From Mytilus galloprovincialis (lineage: Eukaryota; Mollusca; Bivalvia; Mytilida; Mytilidae), in NCBI RefSeq assembly GCF_965363235.1, contig NC_134842.1:37365958-37429957 (forward strand): a DNA stretch of 64,000 nt, written 5' to 3'. Of the stretch, positions 37,601-51,300 are shown piece after piece. The notes beneath the pieces are model-generated. The model made no database searches. It worked only from the letters and a program-made list of their open reading frames with translations, and was not told the origin of the DNA. A program made the translations under genes and the position numbers. Position 1 is the first letter of the stretch. Each line of letters opens with the position of its first letter.

Positions 37601-39619
37601 TGCATTTCATTCTTAATTCTCAATTTTATCAACTTTGATTAGTACATGCCATTTAATTACTGTGGATTCATAATTATTCGTTGGATACCAATTTTCGTAG
37701 ATTTCGTGGTAACCCCAAAACCACAAATTCAAATGTACAACAGATAACAATTTGTGTATAGGAGTTTATGCAGACTTCTGAAAAGCCAAAAAATCAAATA
37801 TCCAAGAAATACAAGTTTTCCTCAATCCACGAAAATTGGTACCCACGAAAATAAATGAATCCACAATAATCAACCTAAAGATTTTTTTGGATTTTCATTT
37901 AACATGCACTGGGACTTAAAATTAGGCAGGTATTGAAAACAGAACAATACTGTACCTGGGGGATGTCACATGCTATAGAGAAAACATACCCCATAGATGA
38001 TGTACAACATATTGTTCTCCTAGATGTGAGAAGAAACCACCGACAGGTTCGTTATTTGTCTTCCGGTTTTCTATACCACGGGCCCTATGCAACAAATCAA
38101 AATCTTATCTAAAGCATTCTTAATAGTTGTAATTGGTTTTAAGTCCTAATGAACCAGTCATATCGACAAGAGGTTTCGGCCTGAAAACTAATAGTTCTTT
38201 TCAGCATGCACTAGAAAATTTTAAGAAGTTTTCAATCTTCTAACCAGTACTGCACTGTGAACTAGGCATATGATATTCTGTTCAAGCCATGAGGTAAAAC
38301 TGAAAATAACATGCAAAAGCATAATAAAAATCAGGCTCTAAGCAACTCTTAAGGTGGTACCTAACACTTTCACTAAAATTAATTTGGCTCGTTTAATTTT
38401 ATTTAAATTTTGACAAAGTATTTACTTTGACCCTTTAACAAAAATATAAAAATTTCAAAAATTTTGAACAAACCGTTTTGTCAGAAAAAATACACTGGTT
38501 ATATAGCAGTTTGACAAACACCAATTTTGATCATGAAGAAGCTTAATATTCCCTATACAACACAATGTAATTAAAACGTTTAGCTGACTTTACAGAGTTA
38601 TCTCTCTGTAGTGTTAGGTACCACCTTAAAAAGCACAAATGATCAGATAGTTTCTGTAGCATGAATCATCTGCTCCTAAATACAATGACTATTTCAGAAA
38701 AAAATGTATTGACATGTTTAAATGTTCACATCGAACGTCTTTGACAGATTTTTATACTTTTCAATACATTTCTTTCTATTTAAATTAGATATTAGTAATG
38801 AGAGGGGAAATCACTTTAATTCAAACAACTGCACATTTCAAGACTATTTTTAAAAGCATTTGCATTTTCATACATATTAACAGCAACTCATAATGTTAAA
38901 TATAAGCAATTCACACTGAAATGAATTAGTATTGCATTATTAAATTCACATAAGCATTAGTATTTATATCGTTTATATCTGAACATCTTACACTGTTTAT
39001 CTTAAAGATTCTCTGCCATAATTTGCTGTTTCAGAAATTCTAACGATTATGGGTCATTTCAATTATTGTACATTTTCATGTTTATACCTTTTCTAAATAT
39101 ATCTAAACCAAGATTAAACAAAGTGAAATATTTATACTAAATCCCTTGAAAAACTACCAAAGATGGAAGTGACAAAGTTTCCAAGAAATTTAAGCTTCAA
39201 TTAAAGCAATACTGTATAAGATGTTCAAATACAAATAAAAGCAATTATTTCTTAATTGCTACATAAAAGACTTTAAAAATATTTCTGCTTAGGAAATTAT
39301 TATAAGCAAAAGCTTCTTATCAGTGTAGCCAATGTGAAGAAATGGATTTTTGTTAATATAAAGGATGAAAAAGATACATTCAATTTATGAAATTAAAATA
39401 CATTGTGTATTACATGAATAAATACAAATACAATATCAATTTCAGATTGGAATTTCAAATAACAAAAAATGCCATGCAGAAATAATTTACATAAAACTCA
39501 AATTTTACGCAAGTCATATATTAATTGACACAAACATGTACATAAACAAAATGTCAATAAAATGCAACAAATATTTTTTTCTTAGTAAGACAAAAATGTG
39601 TATAAAATATTTTAAAAAG

Positions 39620-39658
<39 letters not shown>

Positions 39659-42600
39659 TCTTTTTTATTGACATTTTGCTTGAAACAAGTATGAATATCA
39701 AAAGCAAAATGCAAAAAAACAAAACTTACACACGTATAATATCAAAACATATTAGTAAACATGAATCATGCCAGCCAATTTCTGACAGGGAATTTTCTTT
39801 TATCCTTAAGGTAGATCATAAGTAAATGTTTTTTGAGACAGAAATTTCTTATAATTTGCCAAAATGAAGATTTTACTATGCTTTTTTAAAAAAAATATAA
39901 AAGGTATGGGTCACCGTGCTATTTTTCAAGCTATGATTCGTTGAAAATTGCCTTAATTTGGTTAGTTTGTTCATGAAAAAACACATAAGAGTGCATATGA
40001 GATAGAATTTTGAAATAAATAGTGAGAAGATAGGTTTCATAATATGTTTTAAGAAAATAAAAAGAAAACATGGTGTCACCAAACTTGTTTTCCTGCCACA
40101 AGTAAAAATAAAAAATTTCCCTATTAGCCCAGTATAAATTTTGTACTAAAATAGTTATCTCCCCTTAAATAGCTCATTTGAAAAAAATGATTTTAAAAAA
40201 ATCCAAAAAGGTTGATATTTGTTAAAATATTTTGAATAATACAATAAATTAACAAGTTTTTTGTTATATAAATAAACAGTCTAACTATTAAATTGTAAAT
40301 CTGTTTCCATATTTGCTGATACAATCCAAGATGGCAGTATACCATGTATCTACCTTAATAATTGTTTTTTCCACAGAGATTTTGGGTACAGTCTTATATT
40401 TAAACTATTTCATGACTGGTTTTGAAGAAGAAATACTATAGCGCAAAGTGAAAAGTTTCAAAATATTATAATGGTGCACCTATTCAGTGTTCACAATTAA
40501 CTTTGCAGCGGCAGTTAATTTTGTATGATTCAATAGGCCTGTAGAAGAAGTTATTTAAGGCCTTTTAAAAAATTTACAAGCTCAGCCTGGTGGGCCAGCA
40601 GCAAAGAGTGACCCCTTAACGTTTTGGTGGTTTTTTTTCTGGTGAAAGAACAAACTTGAAAAGTCCCTTCACAATGCAATAACAATATAATTGCTTTAAA
40701 TTTTGAATTTTAAAAGTCAAATATAGATATGTTTTCTAAAATAAATTTGAAAAAGACAATTTCAATACTGAATTTTACAGCAGCAATCAAATTTTACATA
40801 TATATTGTTATTACATTTGAGGTTCTGAAATTGGCTGAAATATTTATTCATATTATGAGGGTGAAGCTTGCAGAGGTGGACTGAGTTAAGTCCACTCACA
40901 ACTTACCCCAAACATGGTGGACCGTATATAGGTCACCTATCTGTGAAAATACACCCAGTACAGGTTCCTCTCCCTGTCCTCTGGACTGTATACCTCTAGC
41001 CCTTTAAATTGGGATTAAAAATTAGAAGAAAAAATATAAAATCTGCATTGCACCATCTTTGTTCACACAAGGAAAAAAGGTTTATACCTTTTAAAACATC
41101 ATCTCAAAACACCATTATGCTGTTATAACAAGGCATAACAATTGATTGTGTTGCCTTGGTTCCCCTGTTAGACACAGCTTTTTCGCTGGACTTGTTTTTT
41201 TACACATGCTGAATGAAAAAAAATAAACATAAGTACCATGAAAATGGAGCCCAATAGCTATCTTACTGAAAGAAACTGTACGAGGGTCTGAATAGGGTAT
41301 CTCATTTCTGTATTCTTTAGTTTTGTAGATTATTTTTCTCTAATCTTTATATTTTAACTCCCCATTATTCTCGAATATATTTTTGGGGGCCATTTTTCAA
41401 AAGTATAGACAACTTTGGAATTTGAGCACTTTCCTGTACATTTCCTACTACACAAAATGCTTATGACATTACATAACAGTCAAAGTAAAAAGAAGTACAG
41501 AATAGTAATGACATAATGACGAAATTTATGTCAATTGACTTTGGAGTGACTTATCCATAAAAAAAAACCTGGAGATTGGTGTGTTGGTTGATTATTTTCT
41601 TTTTTGTAAACGCAATCTAACCCTTTAATGAAATATAACCTGTTATCTAAAAAATAGAAGAAAAGTATGCTGTATCACTGTATTTCTGAAATTGCTCAGT
41701 TTATGTTCAATAATAGCCTTGGTCCACCTGTAGAGAGAAAAATTGTCTGCTTAAGGATGTACTTAGGTTAGGTTTTGGAATTTGTGTCAAATGTTCGGAC
41801 TCCTTGGTGTTTTTCCATACAATACAATGTAAAATATTTTGACCCATTACAACCATTTATTTTTTCATACAAGACTTATTAGCTCATGAAATGTCATTTA
41901 CTAAAATTTTAGAAGATTCTTGATTTTCTTTCTTTTGTTTTGAGACCCAATAATACCAATGCAAATATAAGGTAAAAGTCTGAGTCGGCCTTTTCCCGCC
42001 ATATTTTAAATCTCAAATATCTCGAAAAGGAGGTCCATGACCTATCAATATTTTTAGCTTATCTTTATCCTTAATTGATGCTCTACCAGCTTATAGTATC
42101 AATTCTAACTTCTTAATTTATTAATTTTCACCTAACCTCACCTAAGTACATCCTTAAAGAGTAAATGTCTTTTTATACAGTATCACCTGCAATAATATTC
42201 AAATAATTCTTCGGTTTAAATTCTTCTTTTTTACTTGCTAATGTGGTTATATACTTCTTTGTTTGCCTGGAGAAAAAAATCAAATACTAGAAATTCTCCT
42301 TTCATTATTGAAGTTATCTGAAAATCAAGTTGTAAACATGTGGTGAATAAAATAAAACATGGTCCAGTATATTATCAGTTCAGCATCCAATTTCATTGAA
42401 ATAAAATTATACAGATATAAGAAGATGTGGTATGAGTGCTAATGAGACTTATCTGCTTAATAAATTGCACTTGCTTGTCTTGAAATATGTATAATCCATT
42501 GTAAAATTGTAAAATAATAAATACAATGTTCCATGATATAAATAACTGCACAATTTTTGTATATTGTCTACAGTTTTTAAATTATCTGAAATGTATATTG

Positions 42601-45267
42601 CCCTGTAATTGACTGGTTATCTAACAATCTGCATTTGTATAACAGTTGATTGGCTAAAACTTAAAAGTTGGAACAATGTGGAAGATTTCTCATATTTTGG
42701 TAAAAAAAAATCTTTTGAATTATGAATTAATGACAACTGTGAATTGTTTCTAACGGAACAAAAAAGTAACAAAATCTGAACAGATAATGCTCACCAAGAT
42801 CCCCTGTAAGATACATAGTTTTCACTTAATCTTACTTTTAATTCATTAAATATTCAGTTTAAACATTGCCATTGTAATGGCAATCAAATCTTTATTATAT
42901 TTCTTGACCATACATGTACTTTCAAATAGGCTAAACAAAATGTGTACCTGCACCTACTTGCATAAACGTCCTTTAATTGACCATCAGCTTCATGTTGATA
43001 TACCTCTCCTAAGTAAGGAGCCTTGTCTTTATTTTTCTCTTAATGTTTTTTCCTTAGTGTTGACAACAGATATCCGATTGTGTCTGTTAATTTTTATCGA
43101 CTTTATTAAAGTTTGTCCTATTGTTTAAACTCAGGTCTTGTATTGAAGATTGCAAGTCTTTCATTATATGTGTTATATTGCTGTCTTGTCTTTCATTATA
43201 TGTGTTATATTGCTGTCTCGTTGATGTTTACTATCATCTCCTTTTAATCCACTTTTAATTTTTTTTTCCAGAGACTTGTTTCTCTATATATAAGATAATA
43301 ATATCTGAACTACTTACCAACAATTTGCCCATTCTATCATTGTGCCAGCCTGAAATACAAAATATATATATATATCATTCATTTTTAAAACAAAATGTAG
43401 CTATAGAATATAAGAAAATGCACTGGGTCTGCTGAAATGTTTCTTGTTTCATGGCTGATAGACATTTTCTGAAATGAAAACTTCTTTATTTCACACGAGT
43501 TAATAAATTTCTTTGCTGGGCCCAAAATAAACCAAAAAACAAACATATTTGATGAAATGTTGTTTAATTTCTGAATTCTGAAATGAGAAAAAAATGACAC
43601 ACCCAATTTCTTTTTATACCCTCTTCCCCCCTTTTTAAAAAAATAATATTTCCCTATATATGGTCATAATCTCAATTCAAATTTCCAATGGAGTTTGCAA
43701 CCCTTATTAGTCATTTAATTCCATCATAAAAGTCTTTAAAAGATATATGAAATCAGTGTAAGGGAGGTAATCCAACATTGCACACCATTGTACAATCTTG
43801 TTTTTGGATTACCTCCCATACACTGCTTTTAAATTGTACATCAACCAGGAAACCCTAATTTTTGCCCTTAATTCCTAAACAGTTTGGGCCATAACCATTC
43901 AAAGCCAATCTAACCCATCCTTTTGAGGTATGGAAACTTGTGTGATCAAATTTCTGTAAACCAAATTTTTTAGCTGATAAGTGATAGACAGATCAGAAAA
44001 CATAAGGTTCCTAATACATGTAATAAAGAAGACGGGACATAAAAACATAAGGCTCCTAATACATGTAATAAAGAAGACGGGACATAAAAACATAAGGCTC
44101 CTCACACATGTAATAAAGAAGACGGGACATAAAAACATAAGGCTCCTAATACATGTAATAAAGAAGACGGGACATAAAAACATAAGGCTCCTAATACATG
44201 TAATAAAGAAGACGGGACATAAAAACATAAGGCTCCTAATACATGTAATAAAGAAGACGGGACATAAAAACATAAGGCTCCTAATACATGTAATAAAGAA
44301 GACGGGACATAAAAACATAAGGCTCCTATTACATGTAATAAAGAAGACGGGACATAAAAACATAAGGCTCCTAATACATGTAATAAAGAAGACAGGACAT
44401 AAAAACATAAGGCTCCTATTACTTGTTATAAAGTAGACAGGACATAAAAACATAAGGCTCCTAATACATGTTATAAAGAAGACAGGACATAAAAACATAA
44501 GGCTCCTCACACATGTAATAAAGAAGACGGGACATAAAAACATAAGGCTCCTAATACATGTAATAAAGAAGACAGGACATAAAAACATAAGGCTCCTAAT
44601 ACATGTAATAAAGAAGACGGGACATAAAAACATAAGGCTCCTAATACATGTAATAAAGAAGACGGGACATAAAAACATAAGGCTCCTAATACATGTAATA
44701 AAGAAGACAGGACATAAAAACATAAGGCTCCTAATACATGTAATAAAGAAGACGGGACATAAAAACATAAGGCTCCTATTACATGTAATAAAGAAGACGG
44801 GACATAAAAACATAAGGCTCCTAATACATGTAATAAAGAAGACAGGACATAAAACATAAGCAACATGACCTAGTACTAAAGCAGGAACTGTTTACCCTTC
44901 CAAAGCACTTTTTTCTCTCCAATTTTTGGTGGTATGCATTTTTTTCTATATATGGACTGTGTCTTTTTCATATTTTTTTCTATAGGCTTTAATGATGACT
45001 GTTCTCTTTTGACTCCTGATTTTGACTTGCCAATTCCTTAACTTCTTATGGTTTTTTAAAAGACATATAACTATGGTGATTCAATGAAAATAACTTTTGC
45101 TGGTGTTGAAAATTTAAATTTGAAACTTGATGATTTCTGGTGATTTAATAAATAAGATGTACTCATAAATACATAACAGCTGAAATAAAAATATGAACAG
45201 ACAAACTGGTTAAAGATAATGTGGTCTGTTAATAATGCTTGATCTTATTCTATAATCCTTTATCAAT

Positions 45268-45300
<33 letters not shown>

Positions 45301-48300
45301 ACTTTATTTTAAGAGGGTTACACAGTTAGCTATATAACTAATCTTCCCTGAGGCCCTCATCATGAGAAATCAAACAAAATGCAAACATATACATTGCATA
45401 CATTAGTATAAAAAGTCAAGTATGATAATAATGTTTAATACAACTTGATAAAATGTGATGAAAAAAAAAAAAAATAAAAAAAATAAACATGATGACATGA
45501 TCAGTTTTTAATATTATTGATATAGCTAGGTTGATTTCAATAAATGATCTGTTATTTTGTATTTGAAAGAATTAACATTTGTAATATTTCTTAACGGTAT
45601 TGGCAAATTATTCCACAAGAATGGTCCAGAATACATAAAAGATTTTTTGAACAATTCTGTTTTTGGTTTAGGGAGTATGAGGTTTCCTTGAACAGCATTT
45701 CTCAAGGGGTATGGATTTCTGTCTGAAACATAATGAAACTTGTTAGTAAGATATGATGGGGCATCATTTTTAATGCACTTAAATGTCATCACTAACTTAT
45801 GATATTTATTCATACCTTTAATGTATAACTTCTCATTTCATAAATGTTTTTACCATTTCTTGGTTCAAGTTTTGGCCAAAAACTAAATGCTAACAAGATC
45901 TGATTCTTTCTGGATCGTAACATTTTATTTCTAGCTAATCTGTATTCTATAAAGTCCTGAAAAAAAGAAAGGTAAAATGTTTGTAAATAATCGTAATATA
46001 TCAAATTGTAAAAAATGTAGACCACCAAAGGAGTCTATGATATAAATATTAGTAGGATTTATGATTAACAAAAATGTTGTATGTGACTATGTAAGTTCGA
46101 GTAAGATAAAACTGAGGCCTTTTCTTAAAGAGTGTGAAATTTTCATTTATTGTCATGTCAGTGAAGATTTCATATCTTATTTTGTTGAATAAATATAACA
46201 AGCAAAATCACAATAAACCCTATAGTTATAAATAAATTACATCTACTCTTTTCCCAACATAATAATGAAGGAAGCATACAGCCTATATAGCTAGCTATCT
46301 GTCCTGACAGTTTTAAGTTTTTTTTTCAATACTCTTATAGTTTTACTTACTTAAATTGAGAAAGGAATAAATAGGCAACAAAGAGGCTCAAAATAGAAGT
46401 CTTGTCTTGAAAAAGAGAAACAAGTATACATGATACAGATATCTACTCTAAAAACCTTGATAGCTTCTTGGAATCACAATTATTCATATCATCTAAATTT
46501 TTGTTGTAGATTTCAATATATGTATCAATTATTATTTTTTTTACTCAACTACATTTTGATATAAAATTACATTTCTAATCTCAAACATATTCTTTTATTA
46601 TTTTTGTTATAATTTCATTTAAGAATTCCAAGACAATAAACTAACCTGATCTGTTCTGTAAATTTCTGTAGCATTGTTTAACACAGGATAACCACCTTTA
46701 TATTCCCATATGTGTACTGAAATATATATGTTAATAATTACATTAGATGTATGTTTCATTATAATACGTTATTCTGATTGGCTAACTAGCAATCTCGTGA
46801 TATTCCTTAATCAATTGCATTACACAATACAACTTTTCATTCATGATGACACAGGGCTTTCCATTGAAGCCGGTAGCCGGCGGAAATCCGCCGCTTACGG
46901 TGGCTTCAAGTGCCGGCTACTTCACTGACAAAAATATAAATTAAAAAAGAAAAAAATATCTTTTTCAAATGTTTACAGGCAGCTGAGAGACGTATATTGT
47001 CGCAAAGTCGCGGTCACGATAAACAAGGATGAAAGTCAGTGTTTACCTTGGGCTAAATATAGTTCACATGAATTCAGGTCACTGATTGGTTGTCTATTTA
47101 AAGTCAGATCATGCATCTTTTCTTTTCAAAGATAACAAGAGAGACGTTCCGGTGGCCATTGAAGGATAACAATAAAGACGTTCCGATGGTCATTAACTCT
47201 CTGGCGGCTTTTTTTGGCTTTTAAAACGTGAAGACAATCAGATAGGATGACAATCTTATGTTATGGAATAATATTAGTCAAATTAAAGAAAGTGTAGTAG
47301 ATCATATTGTTCAGAATCTGGAAAACAAGTATCTTTCAAAGCCCACGTGGTGTTCAGAGAATCAAGGTCAAAAACGAAAGTAGAATATTGTCGACTCGAC
47401 CTCAAATAAATAACATTTCCAAATGATTTATTTATCCGACTTATTGAACAGTTTACAAAAAAAAGAGAAAATCAGAGGATATATCAATTTTCTGTCAATG
47501 CTTGAGAAATAATTGTATGATTTAAATACGCGTAACAGTCTTTAGAGAGAAAAGGGGGGTTATTTGTTTACAAATGCAAGTAGTTAGGCAAAATAAATCG
47601 ATCAAGATATCTAACAAACCGGATGATTATTTAAATAAAACTCCTTTAAAAGTAAATGAATTTTAAGCATAAGGTAATGAAAATAAAAAACTAACTTAAA
47701 AAAAAAATGAAATTTCTTTGAGTTTTTTTTTTTTCTTTCTTTAATTTCATACATAAACAAGAATGTGTCCACAGTACACGGATGCCCCACTCACACTATC
47801 ATTTTCTATGTTTAAAGGACTGTGAAATTGGAATAAATTCTCTAATTTGGCATTAAAATTAGAATGATCTTATCAAAGGGAACATGTATACTAAGTTTCA
47901 AGTTGATTGGACTTCTACTTTATCAAAAACTACCTTGACCAAAAACTTTAACCTGAAATTTGCACTATCATTTTCTATGTTCAGTGAACCGTAAAATTGG
48001 GGTCAAAACTCTAATTTGGCATTTAAATTAGAAAGATCATATCATAGGGCACATGTATACTATGTTTCAAGTTGATTGGACTTCAACTTCATCAAAAACT
48101 ACCTTGACCAAAAACTTTAACCTGAAGCCAAAAACTTTAACCTGAAATTTGCACTATCATTTTCTATGTTCAGTGAACCGTAAAATTGGGGTCAAAACTC
48201 TAATTTGGCATTTAAATTAGAAAGATCATATCATAGGGCACATGTATACTAAGTTTCAAGTTGATTGGACTTCAACTTCATCAAAAACTACCTTGACCAA

Positions 48301-51300
48301 AAACTTTAACCTGAAATTTGCACTATCATTTTCTATGTTCAGTGAACCGTAAAATTGGGGTCAAAACTCTAATTTGGCATTTAAATTAGAAAGATCATAT
48401 CATAGGGCACATGTATACTAAGTTTCAAGTTGATTGGACTTCAACTTCATCAAAAACTACCTTGACCAAAAACTTTAACCTGAAGCCAAAAACTTTAACC
48501 TGAAATTTGCACTATCATTTTCTATGTTCAGTGAACCGTAAAATTGGGGTCAAAACTCTAATTGTGCATTTAAATTAGAAAGATCCTATCATAGGGCACA
48601 TGTATACTAAGTTTCAAGTTGATTGGACTTCAACTTCATCAAAAACTACCTTGACCAAAAACTTTAACCTGAAGCGGGACAGACGGACGAACGGACGAAC
48701 GGACGAACGAACAGACGGACGAACGAACAGACGGACGAACGGACGCACAGACCAGAAAACATAATGCCCCTCTACTATCGTAGGTGGGGCATAAAAATGG
48801 TCATTTGAAAGATTAAATTAGGTGCCAGGAGATTGAGAATGCAGGATTTTGCTCTATTTATGCCAGAGCTTCTGGGGGCCTTGAGCGCCCCCCCCCCAAA
48901 CCCCCTGCCAGAAGGCACCAAGCTTACAGCTTGGTGGGCGTCCGGCTTCGCCGAACGCATGTTATAGCCGCCTATAATTTTAATTGAGCCTTCTACTTCA
49001 ATTTCAATGGAAAGCCCTGATGACACGAGGTCCCACAATAAAGTGCACAGGTAAATGAAATAAAAACTTGATAAAAGGCGTGTTTTCATGATCCTATAGG
49101 TAAAAATGTAATTATAAGTATTGAATGCTTTTTTTTGTAACTTTATAGGGTTGTAAAAGCGTTGACCGTGCGCACATTTTTAGTATGAAGCGCTTCCGCG
49201 CTTCATACAAAATGTACTTCGGTCAACGCTTTTACACCCCAATAAATTTACAAAAAAGAGCATTCAATTCTTAAATAATAACTGAAGATTTATTCAAGGT
49301 TCAACTGTCTAAGGGCAAAATAATGCATGTTCAGCAACAAAAAGAAACTAAATATCTGGTAAACTAACAATTCTGAAATAGGATGATCTATTTAATGTTT
49401 TATCCATGGCCTACTGTTCAGATAATGATTGATAACACCAATAAGTTTTATTGTGCTTCTATTTCATTTTAAAATTACAGTATTTGAATCTATAAAAACA
49501 TCATTGACCTTTTACAAATGAAGGATTGAACAATTTTTCAAAGTATAATACAAATTTTTACTCATCTATCATCTAATTTTCTTTGAGGCTCAGACACCAC
49601 TCTGTACAATCCCTATCACTGAATTATAACGTACATACAAAATTAAAATGCTGTGGTATGATTGCCTATGAGACAACTATGCAACTGAGTCCAACATGAC
49701 ATAGATGTAAGGTCACCTTACAAACTTCAATTATGAGCAAAGCCCATATTGTAAAGTAAGCTATATATAAGGCCCTGATACAAAAAATGTAAAACAATTC
49801 AAAAGAGAAAACCAACAGCCTGATTACGTACTTGCTTCATCCTGATCTCCTATTTCCACTGTAAAACTGGCCACTAAATTTGCACCTGTTTTCTTTTCAT
49901 GCATCAGACCTTGAAACCTTGAGCTGAAATAAAAACACCATTGATAATATACACACACACAAAAATAATAGTAATATGATTAACAGTGTATAATAAAATG
50001 ATGGCTAATAAAAACATTTGCACCTTACAAGTTTTAAATCAATACATGTACATCAAAACTATAAACCTTCAGGAAACTTGTATAAAACTCTCTCAGTTAT
50101 TCTCATTCCAGTAAAATGTTTTAGCCTCGAAAGAATTAAGTTCAAGGTTTTGTTCCAATGTAGGAAAATGTATAACTATCAGAAAATATTAGTCAAAACG
50201 TCCTTCTGTCTTATAAATATGATCAACAACATTATCTTCAATACTTAAATTACTTTTCAGTATTTACAACAGATGTTAAACTGTATATTAATGATACCAA
50301 AATAATGTATAGAAACTGAAAAGTGTTTAAACCATGAAAGAGTTCAAATTGGCTGGTGATGAATGGCAAGGAAATTAATTTCTCACAGACCATTTGAACC
50401 AAGTGATCTAGAAATAAAGATGATGACGACAATCGCTGTTTTATGTCCAATGGCCAATTACTGTGGATTCCTTTATTTTCGTGGGTATCATTTTTTGTGG
50501 ATTCAGGAAATCTTACACTTATGTGGATATTTAACTTCATGGTTTTGCTGTCGTCTGCATACAAGCATATAGAAGATTTGTCATTTATTGAACATTTAAA
50601 TTCGTCGTTCATCTGTACCCACAAAATCAACGAAAATTGGTATCCAATGAAAAACTAAGAATCCACAGTAAAGGCATATTCAGAATGAAAACATATTGAT
50701 GAAATATGAATATAAACTTTACTTTAAATGAGACAAACACACAAGCTGGATCTGTAACATGCAAGTTCATAAAGTAACATTCCTTGTTCTTACTCTTAAA
50801 TACTTAGGGAAGAAGCCACAAATACCAACTTTTATAAATCTTAAGTTGATTCAGAAGTGGATAGATCCTCCTCCTGCATTGAAGTGAGACCGACAAAAAA
50901 ATACAATGTCTTTTAAATAAAGATCTCTCCTCCCTGTAAACAAACTTCCATATGGTTCTGAGATGCTATTTTAAAAGCAGATTTTGAGGTAGGAGCCGTA
51001 TTTCAGTCATCAGAAGCAATTGAGTTTTTCAAGTACTGTTCTTCATTGAAGTAAAAAACATATATTGTACATATGATAAATTTCAGAAAAACCATAAAAT
51101 AAAAAACAAACAAATTCATAGGCAATAAATTCCTCATTTGGGCAAATAATTTTCACAAGAAATAAGTAAATATAAAGTAGATTACAGAAGCATGCTCTTT
51201 AAAAAAAAAAACTGGTCAGATCAAGCACTAAATCTACTGTGATCAGGAATCAGGTATTTTTTTGTTATTCAATTCTTGAGATAAATATGCTGAATGTTGC

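Noticed and set aside
43899-44813. Open frame of 304 codons on the minus strand with 15-residue repeats, and a 151-codon frame on the plus strand
   Set aside because: Both are by-products of the 45-bp minisatellite, whose period is divisible by three; there is no domain and no splice support, and the array sits in a NIPSNAP intron.
43996-44862. CRISPR-like array of regular repeats
   Set aside because: The whole 45-bp unit repeats, with no unique spacers, and the genome is animal.
45526-45813. A 95-codon minus-strand frame as a host gene
   Set aside because: It matches the C-terminal end of LINE reverse transcriptase proteins and is followed by a LINE-type 3' tail.
48775-49089. Minus-strand frame of 104 codons
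   Set aside because: It crosses the E3 end, the hAT-like terminus and its target duplication, so it is a chance frame.
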